DNA from: Pleomorphochaeta sp963678575
GTDB lineage: Bacteria > Spirochaetota > Spirochaetia > Sphaerochaetales > Sphaerochaetaceae
NCBI GenBank assembly: GCA_963678575.2
Contig: CAXXHV010000002.1
Span: 496,001 to 560,000 of the forward strand
DNA length: 64,000 nucleotides
Reading direction: 5' to 3'
In this document: positions 19,806 to 29,345 of the stretch, piece after piece
Numbering within the stretch: the stretch's first letter is position 1
How the letters are laid out: the number at the start of each line of letters is the position of its first letter
The notes under the pieces: generated by a model
What the model saw: only the letters and a program-made list of their open reading frames with translations
Databases searched by the model: none
Told to the model about the DNA's origin: nothing
Made by a program: the position numbers and the translations under genes

Positions 19806-20630
19806 ATGAATAAAATTACAAATATTAAAGCAATTATTTTAGATTTAGATGGAACTTTATTAAGTCCTCAATTGAATATTTTAGATGAAACAAAAAAAGT
19901 ATTACTTCAATTAAAAGATAAAGGTATAAAAATTATTATTGCCACAGGTAGAACACCTCAAACTAGTATACCAATGACAAGATCTTTAAAAATAAAAGAG
20001 CCAATGGTATTAGCTAATGGCGCTTTAATTTTCGATCCTCAAAAAAATAATATAATCGATAGTATTCCAATTAGCTCAAAAACAATAGATTATTTTCTTT
20101 TACTATCTAAAGAGATAAAAGTGAGTTTAAATATATATACACCAGAATGTATATATATAGAGGAAGATAAAATTGATTCATATATTGTAGATTCTGCAGA
20201 TGATAGGAAGAATTTAATTAATCAAGAATTATTTGATAGTAAAAAAGATGTTGCGGTGAAATGTGAATTTTTTGGAAAAAATCAAGGTCTAAATAAAGAT
20301 TTGCTAGATCTAGTTTTAAAAAAACAAAAAGATATAATAGAAGAATTATACATAACTTCAGCTCATGTTAATTATTTAGAAATTTTAAATAAGAAAGCAA
20401 ATAAATATTTTGGTATTAAAAAAGTTTTAAATTTATTAAATATTAAGGATGAAGAAATTATAGTATTTGGTGATAGTCATAACGATATTGAGATGTTAAG
20501 TAAATTTCCACATACTGTTGCAATGGGGAATGCTAATTCAGAAATAAAGAAAAGTGCAAAATATACAACAAAATCTAATTATGAGGATGGCATTGCATAT
20601 TTTATCAAAGAGCATACTCAAATTTTGTAA
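19806..20630 (+). CDS. Cof-type HAD-IIB phosphatase
   Basis: The 274-aa protein is a Cof/YidA-type haloacid dehalogenase phosphatase, a broad group acting on sugar phosphates, pyridoxal phosphate or nucleotides. Motif I is LDLDGTLLS near residue 13, with the nucleophile and the general acid Asp. Motif II is IIATGR, motif III uses K in the YFGIKKVL segment, and motif IV is VFGDSHNDIEML near 220, binding Mg. The C2B cap lies between motifs II and III. The specific substrate cannot be told. No clear Shine-Dalgarno sequence precedes the ATG. It is monocistronic between its promoter and a hairpin shared with the convergent glycerate kinase. Confidence 0.9.
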   Translation: MNKITNIKAIILDLDGTLLSPQLNILDETKKVLLQLKDKGIKIIIATGRTPQTSIPMTRSLKIKEPMVLANGALIFDPQKNNIIDSIPISSKTIDYFLLLSKEIKVSLNIYTPECIYIEEDKIDSYIVDSADDRKNLINQELFDSKKDVAVKCEFFGKNQGLNKDLLDLVLKKQKDIIEELYITSAHVNYLEILNKKANKYFGIKKVLNLLNIKDEEIIVFGDSHNDIEMLSKFPHTVAMGNANSEIKKSAKYTTKSNYEDGIAYFIKEHTQIL

Positions 20631-20635
20631 AAAAG

Positions 20636-20653
20636 CCCTCTAAAAATAGAGGG
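20636..20653. terminator. Terminator between HAD gene and glycerate kinase
   Basis: CCCTCTA / TAGAGGG with an AAAA loop. The flanking T-run is strong on the minus strand (six Ts), so it mainly serves glycerate kinase; on the plus strand the tail is only TAAATATATTT. Confidence 0.75.
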
Positions 20654-20673
20654 TAAATATATTTATTATTTAA

Positions 20674-21798
20674 TTAGTGTTTTAGCTGAATTTGAAGTAT
20701 TTTCCATAATCTAAAAGCTTCATCTTCCGTTAGTTCAAGTGAATGATTCATAGCTTCTTCAAGAGGCATTGCTCTGCTTGTAGTTGAGACTATTCCATCT
20801 ATTCCTAAATCATATAAACTTTCAGTCCCTTTACCAATATCTCCAGCTAAAGCAATAACAGGAACATTGAACTTTTTAGCTAATTTTGCAACTCCAACAG
20901 GTACTTTTCCTCTTTTACTTTGTCCATCAATTTTCCCTTCACCTGTAATTACTAAATCAGCATCTGAAACAGCTTCTTCAAACCCTATTGCTGATAAAAC
21001 TAGTTCGATACCACTTTTAAGCTCGGCATTTAAAAATGCTTTAAGAGCAAAACCAAGTCCCCCTGCAGCTCCACTTCCAGCTTCAAGTGCTTCCTTTTCT
21101 TTACAAACTACTTTTGAAAACTTTGCTAAACTTTTATCTAAGAAATCTACTGTTTCTCTATCGGCTCCTTTCTGTGGCCCATAAATGAAACTTGCTCCAT
21201 GTTCACCACATAAAGGATTATCTACATCACAAGCTACAGAAATATCAATATTATCTATATTTTTGTAAAAAGAAGAAAAATCAACTTTGCTAATTAGATT
21301 TAGGTTTTTCCCAATTGGAGATAATTCATTATTATTTAAGTCATAAAATTTGGCACCTAAAGCACATAACATTCCAATTCCACCATCATTAGTTGCACTT
21401 CCCCCAATTCCAATCACTAATTTTTTTGCTCCATTGTCAAGCGCATCTTTAATTAATTCTCCAGTACCAAATGTTGTAGTATTTAATGGATTTCTTTTGT
21501 TCATTGGAACAAGTGGTAATCCACTAGCTGCAGCCATTTCAATAAAAGCTGTATCAGAATTACTTGCATAGCTAGCTTCTATTTTATTGAATAAAGGATC
21601 ATTTACTTTTATTGTTTTTTTAGTATATCCTTTTAAACTTTCTATAACTTCTATTAACCCTTCACCCCCGTCTGAAACAGGGAATTTAACAATTTTAACC
21701 TTACTATCAGCTTTTAAAACACCTCTTTCAATTGCTGCTGCCACTTCTAAAGATGTTGCACTTCCTTTAAAAGAATCTGATGCAATAACTACTTTCAT
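20674..21798 (-). CDS. Glycerate 2-kinase (GarK/GlxK family)
   Basis: The enzyme phosphorylates D-glycerate with ATP, feeding glycerate from sugar-acid or glyoxylate breakdown into glycolysis. The protein starts MKVVIASDSFKGS, the family signature, and has GIGGSATNDGGIGML in the middle, GSGAAGGLGFAL, and TGEGKIDGQSKRGK towards the end. With the start at 21798 it is 374 residues, the usual length; the longer frame to 21897 has no ribosome-binding site, whereas GGAGG lies five bases before 21798. The CdaR-type gene lies just upstream on the same strand, matching the E. coli link between CdaR and glycerate metabolism. Confidence 0.95.
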   Translation of the reverse strand: MKVVIASDSFKGSATSLEVAAAIERGVLKADSKVKIVKFPVSDGGEGLIEVIESLKGYTKKTIKVNDPLFNKIEASYASNSDTAFIEMAAASGLPLVPMNKRNPLNTTTFGTGELIKDALDNGAKKLVIGIGGSATNDGGIGMLCALGAKFYDLNNNELSPIGKNLNLISKVDFSSFYKNIDNIDISVACDVDNPLCGEHGASFIYGPQKGADRETVDFLDKSLAKFSKVVCKEKEALEAGSGAAGGLGFALKAFLNAELKSGIELVLSAIGFEEAVSDADLVITGEGKIDGQSKRGKVPVGVAKLAKKFNVPVIALAGDIGKGTESLYDLGIDGIVSTTSRAMPLEEAMNHSLELTEDEAFRLWKILQIQLKH

Positions 21799-21900
21799 AT
21801 AGTCCTCCATAATAACGAGAATATCATAGATATTTATTGAAATATATTGTTTTATATAATAAAAAAATACTATATTTATTGGCATACAAAACAACAAAAA

Positions 21901-23025
21901 TTAATTTTTAATTTGATTATAAAAGTCAATGCATAATTGAAAAAGCATAGAATCTTTAATGTTTCTAGGATCAAGATTTGTGATTTTTTTTATTTTGTTT
22001 AAATGATATTGAAGTGTATTAGGATGCATGTTTAATAGATTTGACGCATTTTTAATAGAGCAATTATTCTCATAGTAAATTTTTAAAATATTGATAATTC
22101 TACTTTTTTCATTTTCATCATAATTAGAAAAAATTTTGTTTATTATTTGGTTTTTAGTAAGTGTTGGTATTTGTTCATATATTAGTTCAATATTTAAATC
22201 GCTGTAATATAAAATGCCACTTACATTTTTGCTTCTTTGAATAGCTAAAGCATGCTTTGCATTTATAAAATAATTATGAATATTGTAATATTCAGTAACA
22301 ATTTTACTAATTCCAAAAAATACTTTTGCCTCATTTTTTTTACATAAACCAATAATTGAATTTAATTGAGTATTAATTTTTTCTCTATTTAATTCTTGTG
22401 TAACTAAGACTATTGAGTTCGATTCTCTAAATATTAAATTGGAAGAATCATATGAAAAAAGTTTGCTTTTTATTCTCTTTTCTAGCAACAAGAATTTATC
22501 TTTATCTAAAATAGAAATATCCATACAAATTACTCTTCGTTGTTTTTGAACATCAATATTATATTCTAGGCCACGTTGAATAAGTTGAGAATTGAATAAC
22601 GTATTATTTGTTGAAATCCAATCAATTAGAAAATACTCTCTTACTTTTTCTTTGTTTCTATTATTTTCTTCTCTAATTTTCCCTTCAATAAGGATTTCAG
22701 TCATTTTTTTTACTATATTACCAAAGGCTCTTGTCTCATCACTATTTCCTGTAATTCCGACAACTCCTATAATTTCATTATTTATTTCAATTGGAAAATT
22801 TAAGCCAAGATAGGATCCTTTTAAATCATAATCATTTTCTTGAATTTCTAATTCAATTAATTTTTCATTAATTATTTTGTAAGCGCCTTCATGAAAAGTA
22901 TTGATTCTAGATGGGTTAGAGCTAGCAATAATAATACCTTCATTATTCATAATATTGAGTTTTTTATGTAATAAATTTGAGATTTCTTTAACTATTTCTT
23001 CAGCATCTGTTTTTGATATTTCCAT
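21901..23025 (-). CDS. CdaR-family transcriptional regulator (sugar diacid type)
   Basis: The 374-aa protein has the CdaR layout: an N-terminal putative sugar-diacid recognition domain (residues about 1-135, with NIMNNEGIIIASS and NFPIEINNEIIGVVGITG), a middle GGDEF-like region that has lost catalytic motifs, and a C-terminal PucR-type helix-turn-helix (CSIKNASNLLNMHPNTLQYHLNKIKK). In E. coli CdaR activates genata for glucarate, galactarate and glycerate use. Here the gene lies next to glycerate kinase, which is its likely target; the 102-nt gap between them would hold the operator, but I could not identify a clear one. It is divergent from the DegT-like gene. Confidence 0.88.
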   Translation of the reverse strand: MEISKTDAEEIVKEISNLLHKKLNIMNNEGIIIASSNPSRINTFHEGAYKIINEKLIELEIQENDYDLKGSYLGLNFPIEINNEIIGVVGITGNSDETRAFGNIVKKMTEILIEGKIREENNRNKEKVREYFLIDWISTNNTLFNSQLIQRGLEYNIDVQKQRRVICMDISILDKDKFLLLEKRIKSKLFSYDSSNLIFRESNSIVLVTQELNREKINTQLNSIIGLCKKNEAKVFFGISKIVTEYYNIHNYFINAKHALAIQRSKNVSGILYYSDLNIELIYEQIPTLTKNQIINKIFSNYDENEKSRIINILKIYYENNCSIKNASNLLNMHPNTLQYHLNKIKKITNLDPRNIKDSMLFQLCIDFYNQIKN

Positions 23026-23186
23026 ATAAATATTATATCCTATATTATTATAGCTTTGAACAATAATTTATTGTAAAATAGAATTATAAGAAAAGTAAGT
23101 AGAATTAATAAAAATAATAAATAATTAAAGAAAATTCTTAAATAATCGTATATATTATATATATAAATAAAAAAATTGAGGTAGTT

Positions 23187-24224
23187 GTGGCAGATAATAT
23201 TGAATTTTATAAACCAACCCTTAGAAGAAAAGACATGCAATCTGTATTGCAAACAATGGTTGATGAAAAGATTGGGCCTGGGGTAAAAAAACAGGAATTT
23301 TTAAATTTGCTATGTGAAAAACTCCACAAGAAAGGTGGAATTGCAATCAGAAGTTATTATGATGCAATACTTTCATCATTAAAACTTTCAGGCGTTAAAG
23401 AAGGAAATATTGTTATTACTTCTGTTTTAGCTCCGAAAATATATAAAATAGCCGCAAAATCATTAAATTTAAAACTAAAATATCTTGATATAGAAGAGGA
23501 AACTTGTTGTCTTTCTGTAAAAAATATTTTAGACAACATAGATGATAATGTAGGTGCTATTTTATTAAATGAACCTTATTGTCAAATTCCTTTTAATGAA
23601 GATTTTTCATCATTAAATATTCCTATAATTGAAGATATTTCCCAAAGCTTTGGATCAAAGTTTGACGATTATTATGCAGGTTGTTTTGGAGATATTGTTA
23701 TTTGCGCGTTTGAACAAGAACATGTAGTATCTTGTGGTGGTGGTGCCGCAATTCTTTATGATGATGAGAAAAAATATAAAGATTTATTGAAAAAGCAATA
23801 TCAATTTATTTCAAAATATGAACAATTACCTGATTTGAATGCTGCACTTGGAATAATTCAGCTTCATGATGTAGAACATCATTTAACAAAAAGAAATGAA
23901 ATTTTTGATATGTTTAAAAAAGCTCTTTTAAAAACGGATCATCAACTTTTTGGAATAAAAGATATTAGTTTTTATTCTAATGGATGGTGTTTCCCTGTAA
24001 TCTTAGATTCTAATCCTGAAGAAGCCTTGAAGTTTGCAAAAAAATATAGTGTGACTTGTAAGAAAATGTTCACAGATAGTGTAGGTAGTGATTACTTAAA
24101 TCAATATAGTCTTTTCCCTGTTGCGAGCTCTTCATTATTAAGAGCTGTGGCTTTCCCTATCTATCCCTTTTTAAAAACAGGTGAAATTGATATCTTAGTA
24201 AAAGTTATCTCTCATCTACCATAG
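23187..24224 (+). CDS. DegT/DnrJ/EryC1/StrS-family protein lacking the catalytic lysine
   Basis: The fold is that of PLP-dependent sugar aminotransferases: an N-terminal substrate helix region (YKPTLRRKDMQSVLQTM), EDISQSFGSKFDDYYAGCFGD in place of the usual EDAAHALGS...GD, and a C-terminal domain. Where the family has FHPTKNITTGEGG, this protein reads FEQEHVVSCGGG, so the Schiff-base lysine is a histidine. In ColD the same change converts the family to a 3-dehydratase; alternatively this is a non-catalytic relative. The start is GTG at 23187 with GAGGT before it. It has 345 residues and stands 11 nt before nadK, so it heads a DegT-nadK-recN operon. No sugar-nucleotide genes are nearby. Confidence 0.8.
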   Translation: MADNIEFYKPTLRRKDMQSVLQTMVDEKIGPGVKKQEFLNLLCEKLHKKGGIAIRSYYDAILSSLKLSGVKEGNIVITSVLAPKIYKIAAKSLNLKLKYLDIEEETCCLSVKNILDNIDDNVGAILLNEPYCQIPFNEDFSSLNIPIIEDISQSFGSKFDDYYAGCFGDIVICAFEQEHVVSCGGGAAILYDDEKKYKDLLKKQYQFISKYEQLPDLNAALGIIQLHDVEHHLTKRNEIFDMFKKALLKTDHQLFGIKDISFYSNGWCFPVILDSNPEEALKFAKKYSVTCKKMFTDSVGSDYLNQYSLFPVASSSLLRAVAFPIYPFLKTGEIDILVKVISHLP

Positions 24225-24235
24225 GAGTTTGATTA

Positions 24236-25102
24236 ATGGATAAAAAATTAAAAAATATATTAATTGTTGCTAATTGGCAAAAAGATAATGTTAAAGAAAT
24301 TTCAAATGAAATAATAAATTATTTAAAACAAATAAATATAAATACAACTCTATTTATTACAAATTCCAACTCTTCTCAAATTGATTATGATGGTCATATC
24401 GATTTAGTTATTTCATTGGGTGGTGATGGAACTGTATTATACTGTGTAAGACATCTACAAGATTTAGGTGTTCCTATTTTACCTGTTAACATGGGGACAT
24501 TTGGTTATATTACTGAAGTTTCTGTTAATGAGTGGAAAGATACCTTAAATTCATATATTAATGGTGGTAACAAGCATTTACTTCATAAGCGATCTACAAT
24601 AAAAGCTTCGATTATTAGAAAAGGAGATGTTGTTTTTGGAGGAACTGCATTAAATGAAGTAGTTGTTACTTCAAATGGGTTAAGCAAAGTAATTACTTTA
24701 GATATGAGTGTTGATAATACTTTTTTAGGTAGTTTTAGAGCAGATGGTATGATTGTATCTACACCAACTGGCAGTACAGGTTATTCTTTAGCTGCTGGTG
24801 GTCCTATTGTTGATAATGATTTATCTGCCTTAGTATGTACTCCAATTTGTCCTTTTACTTTATCAAATAGACCTTTAGTGGTTTCAAGTGAAAGAAGAAT
24901 ATCTCTTAAAATTTTAGAAAATCAAAGAACTGAAGTAATGGTTAATTTGGATGGACAGGTGAATACCGAAGTATTTGAAAATGATATTGTTGAAATAAGA
25001 AAATCTAGAACTAAAGCGATTTTACTTGTTACTAATAATAGAACGAATTTTGATATTTTAAGAGATAAACTGAATTGGTCAGGAGGAAGAGGTAATGCTT
25101 GA
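24236..25102 (+). CDS. nadK: NAD kinase
   Basis: NAD kinase makes NADP from NAD and ATP or polyphosphate. The 288-aa protein has the catalytic SLGGDGTVL motif near residue 60, NMGTFGYI, the NEVVVT segment, and the glycine-rich STPTGSTGYSLAAGGP near 180, which together define the family. A TAGGAG site overlaps the stop of the previous gene. Its last 8 nt overlap the start of recN, indicating translational coupling; the nadK-recN pairing is common in bacteria. Confidence 0.96.
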   Translation: MDKKLKNILIVANWQKDNVKEISNEIINYLKQININTTLFITNSNSSQIDYDGHIDLVISLGGDGTVLYCVRHLQDLGVPILPVNMGTFGYITEVSVNEWKDTLNSYINGGNKHLLHKRSTIKASIIRKGDVVFGGTALNEVVVTSNGLSKVITLDMSVDNTFLGSFRADGMIVSTPTGSTGYSLAAGGPIVDNDLSALVCTPICPFTLSNRPLVVSSERRISLKILENQRTEVMVNLDGQVNTEVFENDIVEIRKSRTKAILLVTNNRTNFDILRDKLNWSGGRGNA

Positions 25103-26756
25103 GTGTTTAGATATTCACGCTTTTAAATTAATTGAAGATATTCATATAGATTTTAAAGAGGGATTTAGTGTTATTACTGGGGAAACAGGCGCTGGTAAAT
25201 CAATTATGTTGTCTGCACTTTCTTTATTATTAGGGGGTAAAACAGATTCTTCTGCAATTAGAAATGGGTATGAAAGTGCTTCAGTTAGTGGCCAGTTTTT
25301 TATAGATAATAGAGATTCTGATTTATTAGATTTTTTAAGATTAAATAATCTTGAATGCATTGATGATACTTTAATAATAAAAAGAGTTATTAAATTAAAT
25401 GGAAGAACCTTGAGTTATATAAATAATGAAGCTGTAAACAGAACTTTGCTCTCTCAACTTTCAACTTATTTAATCGATATTTCTGCGCAACACGCACATC
25501 AATCTATTATGCAGAGTTCAAAACAATTAAGTTTATTAGATAATTTTGGAGATACTCTTTTATTATTAGAAGAATATAAGAAAATTTATCAGGATGTAAA
25601 AGATTTAGAGAAAGAGAAGATAAAAATAGAAAGTATAATTAATTCATCAAGACAGCAAGAAGATTATCTTAAATATGCTTTTGATGAAATTAATTCTATT
25701 GATCCAAAGGAAAATGAAGATGAGATATTATCTGATAATATTCGAAGGATAAGTCAATTTGAACAAATTCATGATAATGTAAGTTATATCTTAGAAGTCT
25801 TAAATAATTCTTATGAAGGTTCAAGTACAATAAACAATTTAGAAAATTGTACTCAGATGTTAGATAAAATAAGCCAAAAAGATGATTCTATTGGTAGTTT
25901 GAAAGATAGAATGAAAAGTTGTGTAATAGAAGTTGAAGATATTTATGAAACTTTAAAAGACTATGTTGATAATATGCAATATAGCCAAGTTGAACTTGAT
26001 GATATGCAAAGTCGTTTATCTCAATTACAAAAAATTAAGAAAAAATATGGACCATCTTTAGATAATGTTTTGATTTTTAAAGAATCAATTGATTCAAAAC
26101 TTAATGCCTTAACAAATGGGCAAGATGATATTATTTTTATTGAAAAAAGATTAAATAAGTCAAGACAAGAATTAAAAGCTAAAGCTGAACAATTGAGCAC
26201 CGAGAGAAAAAAAGCAGCATTAAAATTATCTTCTTCAATTGAGAAAACATTAAGAAAATTGGGTATGATTCATGCTACTTTTGCTATAAATTTTACAAAG
26301 GAAGATTATCATTTAGCTGGGTATGATAGTATAGAATTTATAATGAGTGCAAATCCAGGGATTGAAAAAAGAAGTATTAAAGAAATAGCAAGTGGGGGAG
26401 AACTTTCAAGAGTAATGTTAGCAATTAAAGCTACATTAAGTGAAAAAGATCATGTTTCAACTTTAGTATTTGATGAAATTGATGCTGGTATAGGTGGTGA
26501 AGTTGCAACAAATGTCGCTCAATCTTTACAAGAATTAGCAACAACTTCTCAAGTAATTGCAATAACTCATTTAGCTTCTATTGCTAGCAAAGCAAATAAT
26601 CATTTACTTGTAAAAAAATATGTTAATGAAGGTCAAAGTTATACTACTATTGTTGAGTTGGATTCAGAAAAAAGGGTGATTGAGATTTCAAGAATGCTAT
26701 CCGGAGATGTTAACTCAAAGGTTTCTATTGATCATGCTAAGTCATTATTAGATTAA
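25095..26756 (+). CDS. recN: DNA repair protein RecN
   Basis: RecN is an SMC-like ATPase that tethers broken DNA ends before RecA-mediated repair. The 553-aa protein has Walker A TGETGAGKS near residue 31, two coiled-coil arms (about 150-350), the ABC signature ASGGELSRVMLA and Walker B LVFDEIDAGIGG, and the C-terminal ITHLASIASKA. These are in the expected order and the length is normal. The start is embedded in the end of nadK, with AGGAGG before it. A two-part hairpin ends the transcript. Confidence 0.97.
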   Translation: MLECLDIHAFKLIEDIHIDFKEGFSVITGETGAGKSIMLSALSLLLGGKTDSSAIRNGYESASVSGQFFIDNRDSDLLDFLRLNNLECIDDTLIIKRVIKLNGRTLSYINNEAVNRTLLSQLSTYLIDISAQHAHQSIMQSSKQLSLLDNFGDTLLLLEEYKKIYQDVKDLEKEKIKIESIINSSRQQEDYLKYAFDEINSIDPKENEDEILSDNIRRISQFEQIHDNVSYILEVLNNSYEGSSTINNLENCTQMLDKISQKDDSIGSLKDRMKSCVIEVEDIYETLKDYVDNMQYSQVELDDMQSRLSQLQKIKKKYGPSLDNVLIFKESIDSKLNALTNGQDDIIFIEKRLNKSRQELKAKAEQLSTERKKAALKLSSSIEKTLRKLGMIHATFAINFTKEDYHLAGYDSIEFIMSANPGIEKRSIKEIASGGELSRVMLAIKATLSEKDHVSTLVFDEIDAGIGGEVATNVAQSLQELATTSQVIAITHLASIASKANNHLLVKKYVNEGQSYTTIVELDSEKRVIEISRMLSGDVNSKVSIDHAKSLLD

Positions 26757-26837
26757 ATATATTTTTTAATAATTATTATATTCTAATTAATATATATGAT
26801 ACTATAGTTATATAGTTATTATACTATTTAAATATAA

Positions 26838-26878
26838 AAAAATACACCAATCAAAAATATTTTGAAGGGTGTATTTTT
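26838..26878. terminator. Bidirectional terminator between recN and the DUF3536 GH57 gene
   Basis: AAAAATACACC / GGTGTATTTTT forms an 11-bp perfect outer stem, with a TCAAAA/TTTTGA inner helix. A-run and T-run flanks suit both directions for the convergent genes. Confidence 0.85.
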
Positions 26879-26881
26879 TAA

Positions 26882-29209
26882 TTAAATTACAAAGTTTAAT
26901 AGTTCTTTCATCTTTGTAAATAATAGTTTATTAATATTTAATTTATCTAAATCTTTATCAATGTAATTATAGACAATATTTTGTAAAGATTTCATTTCAA
27001 GATTTAATTTTTCTTCATGAGCCATGGTCAAGAAATCGATTGTGTATTCAATCAAATTATTATGTAATCCATCTTCTTCTATTCTATAGGCAATCGATTT
27101 TGCTTCCTCATTGAATATACTTTTTACAGTATCTTTTTCTTTTTTTCGACCTTGAATCATAATAAAATCAATAAGATGAGAAATGCTTTGTCTTTTTGAT
27201 TCCCAAGTTAAAGTATTTGGAGTAATAAAGAGTGATCTTAATGCTCTTAAACAAGTACCAATGTTTTCAATAAAAATTGCATCATTAGGCACAAATTTAC
27301 TTCCTTTTGAAATCATAGAATAGTTATCTATATTTTTAGCAATTTGTTTTAATTCAATATCATCTACAACACTTAAAGATCTCTCAATCCAATTATAAGT
27401 TAAATCAACAATTCTTTCATTTACATCTTTATTGTTAATTGTATAATGATTTGTTGATTTAGTTAATTTGTCTAATAAAGTTAAATACAATTCAAAACCT
27501 GTGTCGCCAGAATTTTCGTCAAATACAGCTTCTCCTTTGAACTCTCTTAATGAAAAAGAGTCAAAAATTTCGAATTTTATATTTTCTTCAACTATCATAT
27601 ATTTAGTTAATAAAAATCTTCCATAGCTATTTTTATAAAGTTCTATTTTTGCAATTAATCTATTTAAAATAAAAAATAAGGAAGCTTCGACTTCTCCAGG
27701 TAATAAGTTTAGAGATTTTTGAGCAATAGTCATGCCATCCCCATCACTTTTATTATTACATTTTGCAAGTTTTAAATCTTTTAAAAATGGTGTTAAGAGA
27801 CTTTCTTTGCTATATTTTTGAAATAAATTGATTGAATAAAGTGCATATCTAATATTTTGAACAGGTTCAACTCCTGCAAGGTCATTGAAAAACCATCCAC
27901 ACGAAGTAAAAGAGAAATGTGTATTTTTTATTCCTACTAGAAGTGAAGCTATTTCAGTTTCAAAACCTTTTGCTTCGTTATAAGAAGCTACTAGATTATC
28001 AATAAATTGTTCCATTTTAATTGAACCACATACAACAATTGAATAATCCATAAGTAATTTCATTGGATCTAATTTTGAATCAAAAATTTCTAAAATTCTA
28101 TTGCTATAAATTTCTTTTAGTTTTGTTAAATTATTATTGAATGCAATTCTTAAAGGAAGTCTCCATTTTTGATTCCAGTTTGGTTCTCCTCCGGTATGGC
28201 ATCCACAATCTTTATACCATCTACTAACACCATGAAAGCACGACCAGCTTGTCCCTTTGTTATCTTCACCAGAGTGTAAGAGTGCTCGTTTAGTTGGTGG
28301 GTTTTCTTCTAAGAAAGTTGCATAGTTTGTGAATTCAAATTCTTTTCTTTCGATAACTTTTCTTACAAGAGCTGCAAGGGCCATATCGCCAAATGGTTCA
28401 TGATGTCCATAAATTTCTCCATCAGTAGCAGTATGAATAAAATTAGTATTATCTTTGTCAGAAATGTTTTTAATTACATTATATAAATTATCAGCATCTC
28501 TTAATAAATGACCAAAACTAATTCCTTCTGCTAGTTGTGGGTTATAGAAAAAAGCATTAATTTTATTTCCCTTCTCCCCATAAATATAGAAACTAGTATC
28601 GTATGGAGCCGGAGTATTTTTTAATTCTATTATATTCTTATTTTCATCTTCTATTGCTTTACATTGCCAAGGTGATAAAATAATGAAATTTATTCCTTCT
28701 TCAACTAGGATATCAATTATTTTTTCATTTACAGCCGCTTCAGGTAGCCACATACCTTCGGGCATTCTATTAAAACGATATTTAAAATCTTCAATTCCCC
28801 ATTTTATTTGTAATCTAGCATCATCTAAATTATCTAAAGGAAGAATTGTGTGATTAAAGCCTTGTGCAATAGCATTGCCATGCCCTAATCTTTTTAAGCT
28901 TGCTTTATCCGCATCAATGATCTTTTGGTGAACATCTTTATGATTTGTTTCAATCCAAGATAATAAAGTTGGACCAAAATTGAAGGATATATATTCAAAA
29001 TTATTAATTAATGAGATTATTTTACCATATTTATCTAAATATCTACTGCTGGTATTTGAAGCATAACATTCGTGTAATATTTTTTCATTCCAATTAATAA
29101 AAGGAGAGGCTGAAGGCTGTTTTGGAATTATTCCAGTAAATGGATTTTCTCTTGGTGGTTGATAAAAGTGCCCATGGAGAATCAGTTTTTTATTGCTTAT
29201 ATTATTCAT
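26882..29209 (-). CDS. GH57-family glycoside hydrolase with DUF3536
   Basis: The protein opens with a GH57 catalytic domain: motif 1 GHFYQPPRE near residue 15, GHGNAIAQGFNHTILPL, motif 3 MWLPEAAV with the expected nucleophile glutamate near 175, and ATDGEIYGHH with the catalytic aspartate. A long C-terminal part corresponds to DUF3536. Total length with the start at 29209 is 775 residues; a TTG start at 29227 is possible. GH57 enzymes include amylases, branching enzymes and 4-alpha-glucanotransferases; those with DUF3536 are not characterised to my knowledge. It is divergent from a DUF4912/GH57 branching enzyme pair, which suggests alpha-glucan metabolism. No signal peptide, so cytoplasmic. 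Confidence 0.85.
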   Translation of the reverse strand: MNNISNKKLILHGHFYQPPRENPFTGIIPKQPSASPFINWNEKILHECYASNTSSRYLDKYGKIISLINNFEYISFNFGPTLLSWIETNHKDVHQKIIDADKASLKRLGHGNAIAQGFNHTILPLDNLDDARLQIKWGIEDFKYRFNRMPEGMWLPEAAVNEKIIDILVEEGINFIILSPWQCKAIEDENKNIIELKNTPAPYDTSFYIYGEKGNKINAFFYNPQLAEGISFGHLLRDADNLYNVIKNISDKDNTNFIHTATDGEIYGHHEPFGDMALAALVRKVIERKEFEFTNYATFLEENPPTKRALLHSGEDNKGTSWSCFHGVSRWYKDCGCHTGGEPNWNQKWRLPLRIAFNNNLTKLKEIYSNRILEIFDSKLDPMKLLMDYSIVVCGSIKMEQFIDNLVASYNEAKGFETEIASLLVGIKNTHFSFTSCGWFFNDLAGVEPVQNIRYALYSINLFQKYSKESLLTPFLKDLKLAKCNNKSDGDGMTIAQKSLNLLPGEVEASLFFILNRLIAKIELYKNSYGRFLLTKYMIVEENIKFEIFDSFSLREFKGEAVFDENSGDTGFELYLTLLDKLTKSTNHYTINNKDVNERIVDLTYNWIERSLSVVDDIELKQIAKNIDNYSMISKGSKFVPNDAIFIENIGTCLRALRSLFITPNTLTWESKRQSISHLIDFIMIQGRKKEKDTVKSIFNEEAKSIAYRIEEDGLHNNLIEYTIDFLTMAHEEKLNLEMKSLQNIVYNYIDKDLDKLNINKLLFTKMKELLNFVI

Positions 29210-29282
29210 AATGGGAATATAGCACAAATACTTTTTTTTGTGTAGAAGCTAGGCTATATACTGATTTTACTCTTAAACACTG

Positions 29283-29311
29283 TTGACCAAAACATCAGTT
29301 TTATTTACCAT
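29283..29311 (+). promoter_or_regulatory. Promoter of the DUF4912-GH57 operon
   Basis: TTGACC (29283-29288), 17 nt, TACCAT (29306-29311), 34 nt before the ATG at 29346. It has the same TAnCAT -10 shape as the RRM and EF-G-II promoters. Confidence 0.65.
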
Positions 29312-29345
29312 AACTTAAAGTTGAGTATAAAGGGGTTGTCTATTT

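Noticed and set aside
23040..23252. 70-aa hydrophobic frame on the minus strand
   Set aside because: It overlaps the start of the DegT-like gene and AT-rich intergenic sequence, where runs of Leu, Ile and Phe arise by composition; no ribosome-binding site.
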